From Dasyornis broadbenti (lineage: Eukaryota > Chordata > Aves > Passeriformes > Dasyornithidae), in contig VZRN01000216.1 of the NCBI GenBank assembly GCA_013397935.1, forward strand, positions 1,824,585 to 1,888,584: DNA of 64,000 nucleotides, read 5' to 3'. Each line of letters starts with the position of its first letter. Within the stretch, counting starts at the first letter, position 1. The notes beneath the pieces were generated by a model. It made no database searches. It was given only the letters and a program-made list of their open reading frames with translations, and had not been told where the DNA came from. The position numbers and the translations under genes are program-made. Positions 1-13,375 of this stretch are shown one piece after another.

Positions 1-300
1 GGCTGGTGGCGGCCGTGCCCGGCGCGTCCCTCCTTCGCTCGGCTCGGCGCGGCGCGGCGCTGCCTGCCGCCTCCCGCCCGCTCGCCGTCCCCTCCAGCCG
101 GCGTGTGCTCGGCACAGCCCGGCGCTCACCCAGTTTCCATTGAGCCCCGGAGCCAAACCCACTGATGTCACCCAGCGCAGCCCCGGCCCTCCTCCTCCTC
201 CGCCTCCTCTCCGCTCGCCGTTAAAGGCGCAACCGCCGCCGCTCCCGACGCCTTCTCACCCGCCGGCCTCGGCTCCGGCGAGCGGGGCACGCACACGGGC
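1..300. promoter_or_regulatory. GC-rich, CpG-rich segment at window edge (possible CpG-island promoter)
   Basis: The segment is very rich in G, C and CpG (runs such as gcgcggcgcggcgc), unlike the DNA after about 600. I see no splice-flanked coding exon in it. In other amniotes the gene left of KCNJ4 is CSNK1E, transcribed on the same strand as KCNJ4, so this could be its 5' exon/promoter. That assignment is inference from synteny only; nothing in the bases names the gene. Confidence 0.4.
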
Positions 301-3300
301 TGGGTTTTGGGGGACGCGACCGCGTCTTCTCAGAGTGGGGCAACAGCCCATCCAAGGCAGTGGGGCAGCCCTCCAGAGCAGGGTGGCCCCGCACCGGGAT
401 GATCGAACGAGGATGCTGGGTCCCATGGTACTGGCGGGGGATGTCAAGCGCGGGTCCAGCGGTAAGGCCCATGACCCATCAGAGCCACCCCAACCCCACA
501 GTGTCAGGGCTCCTCATCCCACTCCCCTCAGGAGTGGGGATGCCCCTGGGGTGTAGCACCTACAAATCCACGTGAATGATAAAGCACACACATAAAGCCT
601 AATGTGGACAGACAGAGGCCCGTGAAGCACCCAACAGATGGGTGCAAAGCTAGGGCTACCCCTCAGACCCTCGGGTGTTGGGGGCCAAGTGGGCACAGCA
701 AGCGTCAGAGCCGCTCTGAAAGCCAGCTGAGCCAGGGGGAGCAGCCAGGATGTATCAGACCTGTATGGGGGTGTAGGAGCAGAGCCCAGGCTGGGGAACT
801 ATTTGGGAGCTTCTGGGAGATTGGGGCTGGATGTGCAAAGGAGGATGGAGGTGCTGTTGAGAGCTTTGGGAGCAGGACTGCAGGAAAGGCTGTAGGCCAG
901 TGCAGTGTGAGCTGGAAGGGAAGAGCAGAGGGTCCTGTGGAGCAAGAGCCAGATGCTGCCCAGCTTTGGAGGCGCCAGGATGCTTCTCTAGGGTGCAGGA
1001 CCTGCTTTGACACAGTCATCCCAAAGTCAAGAAGCCCAGTTCCTGCAGCTGGAGATAAGTGTGATGGGGAAGAACTCAGGAGCCCCCACACCAGAGCTGC
1101 CCTTAGGTGCTTCTAAGCCAGGACCCTGCTGCCAGTTTCCAAATACGCAATGTAAGCACAGGCTGTTTGCCCCAGGTGGCCCAAGCTGCAGCCATGCTGT
1201 GGCACTGTGCGCTGCAGAGAGCAGTCGTTGCTTCAAGTCGTACCAAGATCGGGAGCTGCGACTTTCTGAATCTCCCTGCCAGCCAGTGCCCACGCTGACT
1301 TGACGGGCCGTTGAGGCCTGGGAATAATTCCTCATTTATGCAAGCCTTTGGGAACCACTGCTGCTTCCCTCTCTCACTACTGGGCCTGTTTTATTACAGA
1401 ACTTTGCCTCCACTTGGAGAATTTAAAATTTAATTGAGTTTTTCATAGTAATGACATTTCCTTACGCATCCTCCATTGAACCTCTGTTTTTTCACAGCTT
1501 ATGTAACAGTGAGCAGATGGGAAGGCAGGTAATAGTATGTAGCCACTGCTGGATCCAGCTGAGGGTTGCTCTCCTTCCCTGGGTGGGTGCACATCGGTGG
1601 AGAGGGGATTTGCGGAAGCCCTGCACCGCTCGTGACTTTGCTGCAAGGGGCAGGCTCATGCAAGCACTGAGCAAGGTGGGCTCTGATGCAGAGCCGAGAA
1701 GGATGGATCTGAATCAGCATGCAGGAGAAGCAGCTCTCAGCATGCCTGCTGGGAGCAGAGTTTGGGGTGACACTGCTTGGCAGGACAGTGGCCATGCCAG
1801 CTCTCCCCCCATTGCTGACAGGCAGCAGCAGGGAATTTGAAGTCCCCAACATAGATGAAGCCCTTGGGGATGAAATTGGAGTGTGCACGGACACTTCAGC
1901 TACCTTTATTTTAATCATTGACAGCTTAAAATAAGAACTCTTTAATTAGAAACATTCCCTTAATTGAATTGTAATCAAGCTTTTAGTGCTGGCTAGCCAT
2001 GTGATCTACTAACACCCACCTCTCTCCAAGCATTGCCTAGTTACACCTCTTCTTATGGAGTAATGTTTATTAGGGAGCCTGGGCCAGGGACTGCTGGTTT
2101 TGGCTGTGCACGTAGCAGCCAGTGCTGTGGGGATCCTGTGTCCATCAGCGATGTCAGTGCTGAACGGAAGGGGTGCACAGTGTCTGAAAGAGGAAGTTGT
2201 CATAGAAAACACAAGCAGCAGGATCCAAAATAGAGAGAGGCTGGGGTTAGGTTGGAGAGGGGATAAATTTGAGGGACAAGCAGAATCCATGATCACAAAC
2301 TCTGCTGGGCCATGCCCATTCCCCTCCAGCGATCAAACCGGTGGGCAGCTGCAGCACCTTTTTCCTCTGTGCACCTCTCTGAAGATGAACACCTCCTCAG
2401 GTTTAGGCCTGCATTAGGCACCACAATAGGACAACCGAGGTACGCTAAGACTCTGTTCAGACAACAGCACTGGAAGGCTGTCTAACCTCCCAGAGCCAAC
2501 AGTGAGGCATCTCACACACTCAGAACAACATTCCTGGATGAAGCCCCAGGAAGCCTCACCTCGTCCTGTCTGCCTGGTTTGCCTGGAGAGGATCTTTGGG
2601 TGTAAGAGCATGGAAGGGAGTCCCAGCCCCTCAGCTCAGCAGCTGGGGGCCCTGCAGCTGGGACACCTCATGTCCACCTTTCACAGGACTCAGACACGGT
2701 CAGAGCATCCCTGGGCGGTGCAGGGAGTGCTGCTGCTGAAGGCAGGCAAGCAGAAGATGGGCTACATTTGGCTGCTGTCCTGTTCACATGGGAAGGTGCT
2801 CGGGCTGCCCCCGGTGCTCTCGCTGCAGCGCTGTCGAGGGAACCCACGACAACGTGTCTCGAGCTGAATGTTGTGGGCTGGTGGATCCAAGGGGGCTACA
2901 CCTCACCGGGCACCCAGCCAGCCCTGCCCACCGGGCCATTCCTGGGGTAGGAAAGGCAAGGAAGGGCTGGAGTTGTGCTGTTTATTCACAGTGTCACGGC
3001 TGGGTGGCCATCCAGAGTCACGGTGTATGATATTCATAGCACCTAGTAAAACTCATGGGAAAGCTGAGCTCCAGTGACCTCCAGCAGACCTCAGAGAACT
3101 GCCAGGTCGCCTTTGGCAGCTCTGCCTGATCAACAAAGAGCAGAATCCCATTTCACCCACTCTCTGGAGAAGGACACACTGCTTTGAAGACCAAGGTCAC
3201 TTCACCACAGAGACACTTGCGTGTGCTAGGAAAGCGTGAGCAAGCAGCGGGAAAAGCAGACAAAACTTTGATACTGTGCTGAAGTTCTACTTCTCCAAGG

Positions 3301-6300
3301 CCAGTGACAGCAAGAAAAGATGAGAAGTGAGAACAAACACATTGCCACCTGCAATTCAAGAGCAAAGGTACCTGAGGAGGAAGGTGCCTGTGGCTTGGCA
3401 CATCCAACAGGGCTGACGGAGTTCTTCAAAGCATTGCCTCACAGCTCATTCAGAACGTGCAGCCCCCACTCCAAAAACAATGATCCACGTTCATAGGGTC
3501 TCTTTCACACAACACACACTCTGGTTTCTCAGTACTTCCCAAATAATAATATATATGCCTTTTCAAAAGTCATACTGAGCAGCACAGCAGCATTTTGGAG
3601 AAGATCCAGCATTCCTGGAGGGAAAGTCAAATGCAGCCTGCAAGGTGGGGATGTTGATCTGAGCGCTTTGCCAGAGCACTCTGCAGTTTAAAACATTTTC
3701 TAGAGTCAAGTGCAAGTCCCCCTTCCCATGAAGTAAGGAGAAATAAATACTCCTGCAAATGAGACATCAGGATTCCAGGATAGCACAAGGCTAAAAACAA
3801 AGCAAAATGCCAAAATAAATAAAACATAGCTAATAGCTACCTCTGAAAAGATTGCTGTGAGTGACTCGCTCAGCATCAGGTAGGAAATCCGCAGCAGGGG
3901 CAAGGATCCAGGCCAGCGCACAACTGCCTCAGCAATGAGTCACTGCTTTCTCTTCACACTTTTGGGGGAAAAAAAAAAAACCTAAACAAAACAACACAAT
4001 AACAAAAAGAAGAGATGATACTGAGGCCCTGCAAAGACCCTTCTTCGTGACACAACCCGGACTCACCCAGAGCACCATCTCACCTGTGTGCTGCAGGTGT
4101 CCTGTGGAAAATAAATCTGTGGCCACATAATTAAAGACTCAACCGTAATTCATATGCACGAGGACACTGAAGGGCAGTTGCACAGGCAGCCTTGGCGCTG
4201 ACATTTCTCAGTGATGAGAAATGTGTATTCTGATATAACAGCGAGGAGCAATTGCCTGTTGTGCTCAGCACGGAGCAGGACTAGCAGGAGGTGACATGTG
4301 CTGTCGGGTGGTGTTTGGGGTAACAGCACAGGAACAGGAAGAGCTGGGAGGAAGACTTGGGACAAGACTCTTGTTTGGATGCTGGAGAAGTCTCCAGTCC
4401 CAGAAACACAAGCTGATATGGGTGTCCTCTCTCATTCCCTTATTCCCTCCTTGTTTTCCCACTTTTGGTTTCTCTTCTTGTCGGGAAGCCCTGGGCTGTG
4501 GGCTCGGCCACTGCCCCCTTCCAGGTCCACCTCCCTTGCCCTTCCCTGTGTCTTTTCCCCCTGTATTCCCAGGCCCAGTATCCGGCTCAGACTGTTCCAG
4601 GCTGGCTCAGCTGCGTGTGCTTGGGCAGTCAGCCCCAGCCTTCCTCACATGCTGTCCCACTCCACACAAGCTGCTCCCTATCACCAGTACAATCCTTCCT
4701 TTGCAGCTGGATGGATGATGGGCGCTCTCCTCCATCATCTGCCACTAGAAACTCCCAGGCAGACAGGCTGAGTTCCTCCCATCCCCTCTCCCCATCCCAC
4801 TGACCATCACCACACCTCTGCTCTTGCCATTCCCCATCTCCCTGCCCCAGCCAGCCCTGCTTTCTGCTTCCAGCCTTCCTGCTCTGCTGTCCCAAATCTC
4901 TAGAGCAGCTGTCAGTCAATAGCCCATTCCCAAAAACACCCTGCAGCTCATGGTCTCATCTCCCTCCCAGTCTCATTCGCTCTTCCCCAGATTTTTGGTT
5001 CTTTCCCTTGAGTTTCATCCCTTCTGTATTCAAATCAGGGACTTTTCTCCACCAGGCTTCCCAGAAGGCAAAAGAGAGGTGGCCAGGAGCACAGGGCAGA
5101 GGAAAGCATGGAGAGATTCAAACTGCGTGACGCATAACAGCAGGTCGCAGCTCTGGGAGGCAGAGCCCTCCCAGTTTCCTCCTGCAGTGCTCCACCCTGG
5201 GAAAGCCCGTATGCTGTCATGCCAGCCTCACAAACCATGAGGGTTGGGCAGGTTAGTAGAGGTGGAAATGTTTGCAGCTGTGAAGCTGTGACAAGTTTTC
5301 TTTCCGCGTTTAACAAAACCATGTAATTTGTCCGTGCTGGTGGGGGAGAGTCGAAGTGTTTCATGAAGCTGGCAAAACACAGCTTCCATGGCACAAAAAC
5401 TGAAGTCTTGCCCAAGGCCAAGCCCTTGCTTGAAAGCTCATAAGTTCAGCTTTTGTTCCCTGGGCCGTATACACACATCCTCTAGCCCAGGAAAACTAGC
5501 GGTGGGTCCACATTTTCAAAAAGAACTAAATAAATGTCCCCAATTCCAGGTGAGACAATAACTTTCTATAGAAATTTTCTGCTCCAGTGGTGAAACTTGG
5601 ACAAAGTCATAGGCAAGTGAAAACAGGGTCTTGAAAGGGGAAGTGTTGGCAAGCTTGGTAATAGGAGCTGATCCTGGCCACACCTGTAATTAAGTGCATT
5701 TATTACTTTTTTCCATATATGCTTTTCCTTTCTTATCCTCGTGGTATTCCCAGCCTCTGTCAGTTTGCAACTGACTCTTTTATTACACCCCTGCTGGCTT
5801 GCTTTGGTTGGAAAAAAAAAAAAAAAAAAGAAGAAGAAAAGGTGGATCTAATGGGGAAAATAAACAAACAGGGATATTTCAGTGCACTCTCAGAGCTGTG
5901 TCAGGCCGGGGCAGATGTAGCAGAGAACCACAAGACAGGGCCAAGGTTCCTTGGGAGGAGCTGGACTCAGGGCTGAATCAGCAGGATCTTACTTGGAGAT
6001 GTGTAACCTCATCCTGCTCTCCCGCACGTTGAGCGCTCCCTGAGCACCAAGGTCCCTGAGTGCCTGCGGGGTGGTGGAAGAACCTGGCCCAGCAGTCTGG
6101 GCAAGATGAGGAGTCACAGGGGAGGCACCACGTCTGCCTTGCCAAGTCTTGTGAATTCCTCCTCGCCCTGAAAGCAGCACATCTCCCTTTAAAATACTCC
6201 AACCCTTGGTTTTGGGTTTGTTTTGTTGTTTTGTTGGGGTTTTTTTTGGTTTGGTTTTTTTTTTTTTTTTCTGAGAAAAAGCAATGGAGAACTGAGAAGC

Positions 6301-6483
6301 CACATTCATCCCTGTAGGGAGATTTGCAGGTCATGCCAAGTGAAATATCAGACTGGTCATGTAGGAGGCAATGCAGCTGTGAAGTGTCTGGTGTTTGGGA
6401 GGCTGCTTGGAGGAGAGGCTGGATACAGAAGGCTGGATCAGACAAGGTCCCCCATTCTTCTCAGAGAAAGGCCTAAATATTGA
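301..6483. other. Intergenic DNA, no gene seen
   Basis: Open frames here are short, have GC-driven composition, overlap on both strands and match no family I know. The segment holds scattered AT-rich islets (about 1900-2000, 4120-4260), a poly(A) run near 5812-5830 and a T/G-rich run near 6210-6275. No exon with convincing splice sites was found. Confidence 0.6.
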
Positions 6484-7475
6484 TCCTAGAAACTCCAGGC
6501 TGGTCAGACTCCTTTGGGCCCTGGAGTGGGTCCTCTTGGAAAGTATTTCTGATCACACGAAGCAGAAGAAGGTGACTGACAACTCTCAGTGTGAATTTAC
6601 CAAGGGTAAATCATGCCTGAACAACCCAATCATGTTCTTTGGTAAAAAGACTGGATTTATAGGTGAGGGGAGCGTGGAAATCATTTATCTCTAATTCAGC
6701 CAGGCTTTCAACACTGTCTCCCAATGTTCTGATATCCAAGTAGAGGTGGTGTTATCTCAATAGGTGGGCATGCAGATGGACAAAAAGAATATTTGGCTGG
6801 TCAGGCACGAGGAGTAGGTAATTCCTCATGGGCTGTGCTCTGCCTAGAGGTGGTACCGAGTGGGATGCCTCAGGGGGCTCTCCCGTGTTTAACACGGCTA
6901 CTGATGACCTGGAGAAGGTGATGGGGTGCACTTCCACCAAGCCTTCAGGTAACAGTTGGAGGGGAAGCAAGTCAACATGGCTGAGGGGAGGACTGCCATC
7001 AGAGGGATGGAAGCAGGATGGAGGGATGGGCCTGCAGGAACACTGGGAGTTCAGCAAGGGCAAGTGCACAGCCTTGAACCTGGCAAGGAAGAGGCTCTGG
7101 CAACGATTTGGGCTGGGGACCTGACAGAGGCAGAACAGCTGCGTGGGAAAGGACCTGTGAGTCCTGGTAAAATACAGAGCCAAGCTCTTCACAGTGGTGC
7201 TTGGTGGGAGGATGAGAGACAACGAACATAAGTTGAAAGAAGAGAGGTCCAGCTTGGATACAAAGAAGATCTTTCTGTCCTCAAAGGCAGTCAAGTGTGG
7301 GAAAAAGTTGCCCAGAGAGGCTGTACAGTCTCCATCCTAGTAGTTTATAAGATCAAATAAAGCTCTGAGCAACCTCATTTGACCTCTTTGCTGACCCTAC
7401 TTTGAGCAGAAAGCCCGACTAGAGCTGTCCTGGGGTCTCTTTCAAACTGAATTCTCCTCCAATGCTATGATGCCC
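6484..7475 (+). mobile_element. Degraded CR1 LINE fragment (reverse transcriptase to 3' end)
   Basis: Broken reading frames read like the CR1 reverse transcriptase: a stretch resembling TKGKSCLNNPIMFFGKKTGF at about 6598-6657, followed by a degraded FSQAFNTVS (the YLDFSKAFDTVS motif of CR1). The right end, from about 7300, carries the usual CR1 3' tail pattern (gttgcccagagaggct, then ctctgagcaacct, then a gagctgtcctggggtctctt-like terminus). Stops and frameshifts show it is dead. CR1 is the main LINE of birds. Borders are approximate. Confidence 0.85.
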
Positions 7476-10360
7476 AAGGCCCCGTTTGTGTGCAGCGTGT
7501 GTTTGGCAATTGCAGATGTGCATGAGCTACACACAGGCGTGTCCGTGGCAGGTGTGAGCTGAACCTCCTGTGAAGGGTGCAGCTCACGGGACACAAGGGA
7601 TCCCACAGATCTGATGGGCGACGGGTGAGGAGCACAGCACGGCAGGGGAGCAGCAGCTCCCAATGCCTGTGACAATTGGTGACAAGTTTTGCCACCTCAG
7701 GGAGCTCGCTGAGCATCACAGGTGCACAGTGAGCTTGTGGTGCCAGCGCGTGTGTGTGTGTGTGCCAGGGGAGCGAACACGAAGCCGCAGCAGCGGAATG
7801 TGTGTGCAGCACCCACAGCGGGCTCTGCGGGCAGCAGGAGCCGTGCCTGTGTGGGCTCGTTGTTCACAGCAGCACAAACTGGCCGTGCTTAAAACCCTCC
7901 CATGTTTGAGCATCTCCCAGGCTGGCTCTGGGGGTGAGGGGACGGGACGGAACGCAGGCGGTTATGAAAGCAGCTGGCCCAGTCAGAATAATTCACGTAC
8001 TGCTGTGGGAGGGACAGGAGAGATAAACAATGCACTGGAAGGCGGGAGGGCAGGGAGAAAGGCTTAAAATGCATCTTCCCGACATGCCCTGGTGGATTAA
8101 TTCAGCATCTCGGCCCGGCTCCTCTTTAATTCTTATGCAAGGGGTTTCTCTGGAAGGCACAGTCTGTCCTCGCCAGCTGAGCACCAGGCACAGGGCACCG
8201 ATTAACAAAAGACCATCTCACCACCCGTCCCACACAGCAAAGGGCAAGAGGCAGCTGGGACTCATTCCCTGTGAGGGCTGAGGTTGTGGATCTTTGTTTC
8301 TGCCACGCATCATGCTGGTGCTCATCAGTGACCACAAGACTTGCTCATCTGAGCCTCCCTATTCCCTTCTTGAAGGTGATGGTTTGTATCTGTAAGGCCC
8401 CATGTAGGCTGTTTTTGGGGAAGCTCTGAGGCCCAAAATCTCTTGCATTTTAGCAGCTGGCAATGCATTTTGAGCTCGTGAGACCATCTGACTGCTGCAG
8501 GAGAGCTGCCTCGACCAGAGCAGCCGGGAACATGCAGCCTCACCTGGCCAGTACAACTCCACCAACACACCTTGTACCTCCTCTGCAGCAACCGCTGCCA
8601 GCTGCTCTCACCCCGAGTTGCCTCCTCCACTGACCTCACACTGCTCTGTCCCTGGCTTGCTGAGCACTGCTGGCTCCTTGGACACTCTAGGGCACCCTGT
8701 TGTTTAACCCTGCCACCCTGGGTGCCGCCAGTCACCTCAGCTTTCCGCTCCAGAGCTGGTTTTTACCACGGCTCTTCCCCGCTTTTCCTACAGCCTCACG
8801 TAACACTGGAAGGGTCACGTAAGTTTCTCTGTTCAAGGCAGCCTCATTGCTGGTGAGCACAGCACTGTATCCTGGAAAACAAAAGGCACACGGTGCAACC
8901 CAGCAGCCCGGAGCTAAATGATGGCTCCGCTCTGCTTACATTTCATCAGCTCCTTCTGTGTGGTACCAAGTGTTCTGCCATAGGTCTGCATCGCCTGTCA
9001 TGTGCTCGCACCCACTCTCCTACTGATTCATGATCTTATCCCTGAGAGAAGCATGTGGAGACTGCAGGTCATGTTATAAATATCTTCAAAGTCTTCTCTG
9101 GAGTCCCTGCATCAGCTCGTCCTCCTCTGTTCAATACCCCAGGAGTGGTGCCCAGGTCTGTGCCGGGCCCCTGGTAGACACACAGAGGCTCTTGCTGGGT
9201 GAGCACCTAATCACCTGTCAGGAGCAATTTCAAGCTCCTTATTCTCTCAGTTGTACAGCTTCTGTGGCAAGGCTTTGTGCTCTACAGCCCCTCAGCTGAC
9301 TCTTTCCGTGACTGTAGAGCTGGGACATTCAAACAACTCTACCAATGCACTACAGCCAGGGACTCAAATATTGCCAGGTCCCAGGTTTCAAGGCTTGCTA
9401 TTTCAAATCCAGGGCCAGCACCAAAATAATCCTGCTAATTTCAGAGGCCAAAAAAAACTTTTAAAGCTCAAATATCTCGTGTCACACAGACTATTTTAGG
9501 CTAGTGTTTGTGTCCATCCTGAATTTCCTCACAGGCTTCGGAGCGGTGGAATCACATTGCTCCACTTTATGTCTGACTCGGACAGCGAGTTGCTTGGGGT
9601 CGATGTGCCCAGGCTGCCCAGAAAGCAGAGGCACTGCCCACACTGAATGCTCCCTACATCTAAATCCACACTAAATGTAGACACGCTTTGGGACATGGTT
9701 TAGTGGTGGCCGGGGCAGTGCTGGGTTAAGGGCTGCGCTCGGTGAGCTCGGAGGTCTTTTCCAGCCGCAGAGATTGTGTGATGCAGTGCCGCCGGGCCCC
9801 GCGGGGATGCCAGCCTGCCTTTCATCTCTAGATGGTGCTCTGAGGCCGGGCAATGGCCGGGCTGCTCCCGGCTCGCCGCGCTGCTCAGCCTCCCTGCGGG
9901 AGCAGCGAGCCGGCGAGGGCAGGAGCAGCAGCCCACGGCAGCAGGAGAAGCCTGTGCAGCCCTTCCGAGAGCTGGCTGCCATCTCAGCTGCTGCCGTGAC
10001 ATCCCCCGGCCGTGGGCTCCGTGCCGCGGGCAGCTGCGAACAGAGACTGCATCCCCTGGCTCCGCTGTCCCCCTCTGTCTGCACCAGCCAGGCTGCCCCA
10101 GCAGCACCCCAGGCTCTCAGCATCCCAGCAGGCTGCACTCCCTCCTCTCCCCCTGCTGCTCATGCAGCTGCAGCCCATCCCAGCTGTGCGGGTTTAGCAC
10201 GGGGCCGGCGCCTGCGGGCTTTTCCAATAGTGATGCTCCATTAGGGCCCAGCTCTGCTCTTACCACGGGCAATGCCAAAGTCCCATTGACTTCGTGGGGG
10301 CAAGTCCTTAATGCCCTGGGAAGGTAAGCTTTTTTTATTTTGGGGGGGGGGGGGGTTTTG
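7476..10360. other. Intergenic DNA, no gene seen
   Basis: No supported gene. There is a short GT dinucleotide run near 7747-7763 and a GC-rich patch at about 9750-10200 whose open frames on both strands look compositional. The segment 7970-8140 is AT-richer and contains homeodomain-, GATA- and octamer-like words; it may be a conserved non-coding element, which I cannot test. Confidence 0.55.
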
Positions 10361-10388
10361 NNNNNNNNNNNNNNNNNNNNNNNNNNNN
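10342..10388. other. Poly-G run followed by assembly gap (28 N)
   Basis: A run of 14 G (10342-10355) is followed by ttttg and 28 undetermined bases (10361-10388), then a T/G repeat built on tttgg. Such homopolymer and simple-repeat flanks are a usual reason for a sequencing gap. True gap length is unknown. Confidence 0.95.
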
Positions 10389-12689
10389 TGTTGGTTTTTT
10401 TTGTTTGGTTTGGTTTGGTTTGGTTTTTTGGTGCCATTTAAAACCATGGCCACTTCGTATTTCCTGTCCAAAAGTTGGGAGAGACCTCAGGCCCTCCTGC
10501 AAAGGCAAAGAAGAGCTGGTGAAGCTCAAAGGAAACAGAAGAGGCGTTCTTGCAGAGGTCACGAGCCTGCACACAGCTGCTGGTGCAGTGCCATGTGTCC
10601 TATCCACTCCTGGGCAAAACTTGGACGAAACCAAACTGTTTGAAAGCTAACGTGCTTGTTCAGAAGCACAGACGTTTTCAGCACCGCTTCCTAATCATGG
10701 AAATCCAAACCCATTTTCTCCCCAATTGAGATTATTATTGTGTTTCTTAAAATTATTTTTAGCCGCAGTGTGTATCAAAATGTTTTGCTGAGCAAGTTTT
10801 GTGTGAGTTGAAAGGTGCCAATGACAATTTCTTTTCAAAAGGGTTGTCCAAAAGTGCCGCCAAAAATAAAACATGAAACAAGTTTCTCAAGTGTCATTTC
10901 ACAACAACATTCATTTGAGAGCTGGCAAGAGTGACAACAGCCTGGTTAGTTGTCATGGGGTAGAGGATCTGAACCAGTGCCTGGATCTTATTCATGGGGA
11001 AAAAGTCCTTCCTCTGCCCATTGTCTTTCTAGTTTTGAATAGCTTTCAATGATGAGCCAACTAAGATGTTCAGAAGTAAGACAGGAAAGAAATAGAGATT
11101 GTGATCGAACAAACAAAGAAGCAATGTCTTCCTCCTGAAAAGCAAGCTGCCAGCCCCTCAGGATTAGAGGCAGGTCTTAGGGAAGCAGTGCCCCCATCAG
11201 ATCCTGGAGGAGGGAAGGACCTCAGAGACATCATGGTCTCTCGTGAGTTAAAGGTGTCTTCTCTGGAGAGCACAGGGCAAGGAGGTATCATCTACCTGAT
11301 GCTCCACACACCGTGTGTGAATGGTAAAATAGCTGGTGTGTTTACAGTTATGAATGGCCTGGACAGCTGATTTGCAAAATCCTTAAAAATGTCAAGCTTT
11401 CTCCCCAGCAAACAGTTTTCCAAGATGGATTCTCCCAGTGGCTTTTCACAGGCTGCGTAAAGGAGTCCCCAGCACACGGCCAGAGAGGCACTTGTTGAGG
11501 TAGATGCTGCTGCTGTGTGGCATTTTTGTGAAGGTTGTTGGGTGGTTTTGGGATGAAGTTGTGGTGTAGAATGGATTATGCCCCCATGTGTGGCGTACAC
11601 CTGTAGGCACAGGCAGTGTGCACTTGGGCACGAGCGCTCTGGGATTCCAGTGTGCAGGTAAAGAAGCAGAAGGATGTCCTGCTGCTGTGGATCAGCAAAG
11701 CCTGCGGGCATCTTGCAGGAACAGTCACTGGAGTGGCTGCCCCGTGTCGCTGGAGGAGCTGTGTGTGCCAACAGCAGCTGCATGAGTGTCTGACAGGCAG
11801 AATCACCCATCGCCTCTCTTTTCCTACACTGCCTGATTCCCTCCTTCCCTCTGCCCCCTCCCCTCAACCTCCTTCTCTCTCCCCTCTCTAATGATCTGAC
11901 AGCACTGAAAGCTTTCTTGCAATTTTATTATGGACAGCAGGGGTTTAGCTGAGTATTCTTCAATGCCTCACTGTCTTCTCCACTGTGATGCCACACACGA
12001 CATGAAAACATCCAGCAAGTTCAGACGCATGGAGGGGGCTGGAACCAGTATGGCTCAGTGATGCTTGTTCCCTCAGATTTATTGCAGTCTTGTCCCATTT
12101 CTCCAGGTGACGTGAGCGGTGGCAGTGCTGACCTGTGTGCATGCCCATGGCCCTGGTGCACCATCCTTGCCTGGCGTCTCTGCACGCTCACTCCTTGCTG
12201 ATGATCCTCCCGGGAGCTCACGAGCTGTGGGCACTTCATCCCCACCGAGCACTGCCACCCGAAGGTGCTGGATGTCACGGAGGAGCTGCCCAGCCATGAG
12301 GGTTCCCCCTCTCCTGGAGGCCACCACCCCAGCCCGTGTCCTGAATGCCCGTGTCCTCGCTCGCAAAGTCCTTCTCTCTCGGTCCATTAGTTTGTTTCCA
12401 TGGCCAGTGGCAGGCACACGACTCTGAAAGCTGGGTTAAAAGCCAGGTCAATACCAGCCCCTGCTTATTCCCTCAGGGGGAAATAAGTAAATAGTGAAAG
12501 GAGGGAGTGACTTCATTTCCTAAAGCAGCAAACCCTCAAATTTAGTGCTGAGAGGGGCACCGCAGTTCCCGAGTGGGGAGCACTGGAGCTCTGAGGAGAG
12601 GCAGCTCTGCCTCAGCACCGGCAGAACCGGGCAGGATGGCGGCCACTCAAAATCCAGTGAATCCAACGTTTCAGTGAAGGCTCTGAGGC
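10389..12689. other. Intergenic DNA, no gene seen
   Basis: Begins with a tttgg-type simple repeat (about 10391-10430). The rest has no exon I can support. Open frames at 11292-11867 and 12079-12427 are not recognisable and have no splice or homology support. Confidence 0.55.
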
Positions 12690-13375
12690 AAACTGCTCTG
12701 GCAGGTGGGCTCTGGAGCCAAGGACCACTACAGGAGGGAGGTAGAGGCTGAGGTACTTAATGCCTTCTTTGCCTCAATGTTCAATAGTGAGAGCAGTTGT
12801 CCTCTGGGTACCCAGTGCCCTGAGCTGGAACACAGGGACGGGGGACACAGTGAAGCCGCTACAATCCAGGAGGGAATGCTCAGAGACCTCCTACACCCCT
12901 TAGACACTCCCAGGTCTGTGGGGCCGGGTGGGATCCACCCAAGGGCGCTGAGAAAGATGGCAGCAGAGCTCACCAAGCTGCTCTCCGTCATTTTTCAGCA
13001 GTCCTGGCTGGGCAGGGAGCTCCCAGGTGGCTGCAGGTTAGCCAGTGTGACGCCCTTCTGCAAAAAGGGCTGGAAGGAGGATCTGGGGCACTGTCAGCCT
13101 GGCCTTGACGCCAGGAAAGGCCATGGAACGATTCCCCTTGTCTTCATACAGCACATGCAGCACAACCAGGGAATGAGGCCCAGCCAGCAGGGCTTTGGGA
13201 AAGGCACGTCCTGCCTGAGCAACCTCACAATCTCCCAAAGCATTTGTCCTGGAGAAACTGGCTGCCTGGAGAAATTGAATGGATGCACTGTTGGTTGGGT
13301 GGAAAACTGGCTGCATGGCTGGGCCCAGAGAGTGGGGGTGAATGGAATTATTCTGGCGAATGGAGCAAAATAGGG
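12690..13375 (+). mobile_element. CR1 LINE reverse transcriptase fragment with a long open frame
   Basis: The frame 12705-13373 stays open for about 222 codons and reads like the N-terminal part of CR1 ORF2 reverse transcriptase. It includes AEVLNAFFASMFNSESSC, then a GPGGIHPRALRKMAAELTKL block, LSVIFQQSW, KKGWKEDLGHCQP, NQGMRPSQQGFGKGTSCLSN and GCTVGWVENWLHGWAQRV. Parts of the domain are deleted and the catalytic YADD-type segment is absent, so it cannot be a working element. The first codon of the frame is only a convenient start. Borders are approximate. Confidence 0.9.

Noticed and set aside
140..556. Open frames in the GC-rich left end
   Set aside because: Proline/alanine/arginine-rich on both strands from GC content alone; no domain, no splice sites.
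604..1116. 170-codon plus-strand frame
   Set aside because: Opposite-strand frame of similar length overlaps it; no recognisable protein.
12705..13373. 222-codon frame as a host gene
   Set aside because: Its sequence is CR1 reverse transcriptase, partly deleted; annotated as a mobile element instead.
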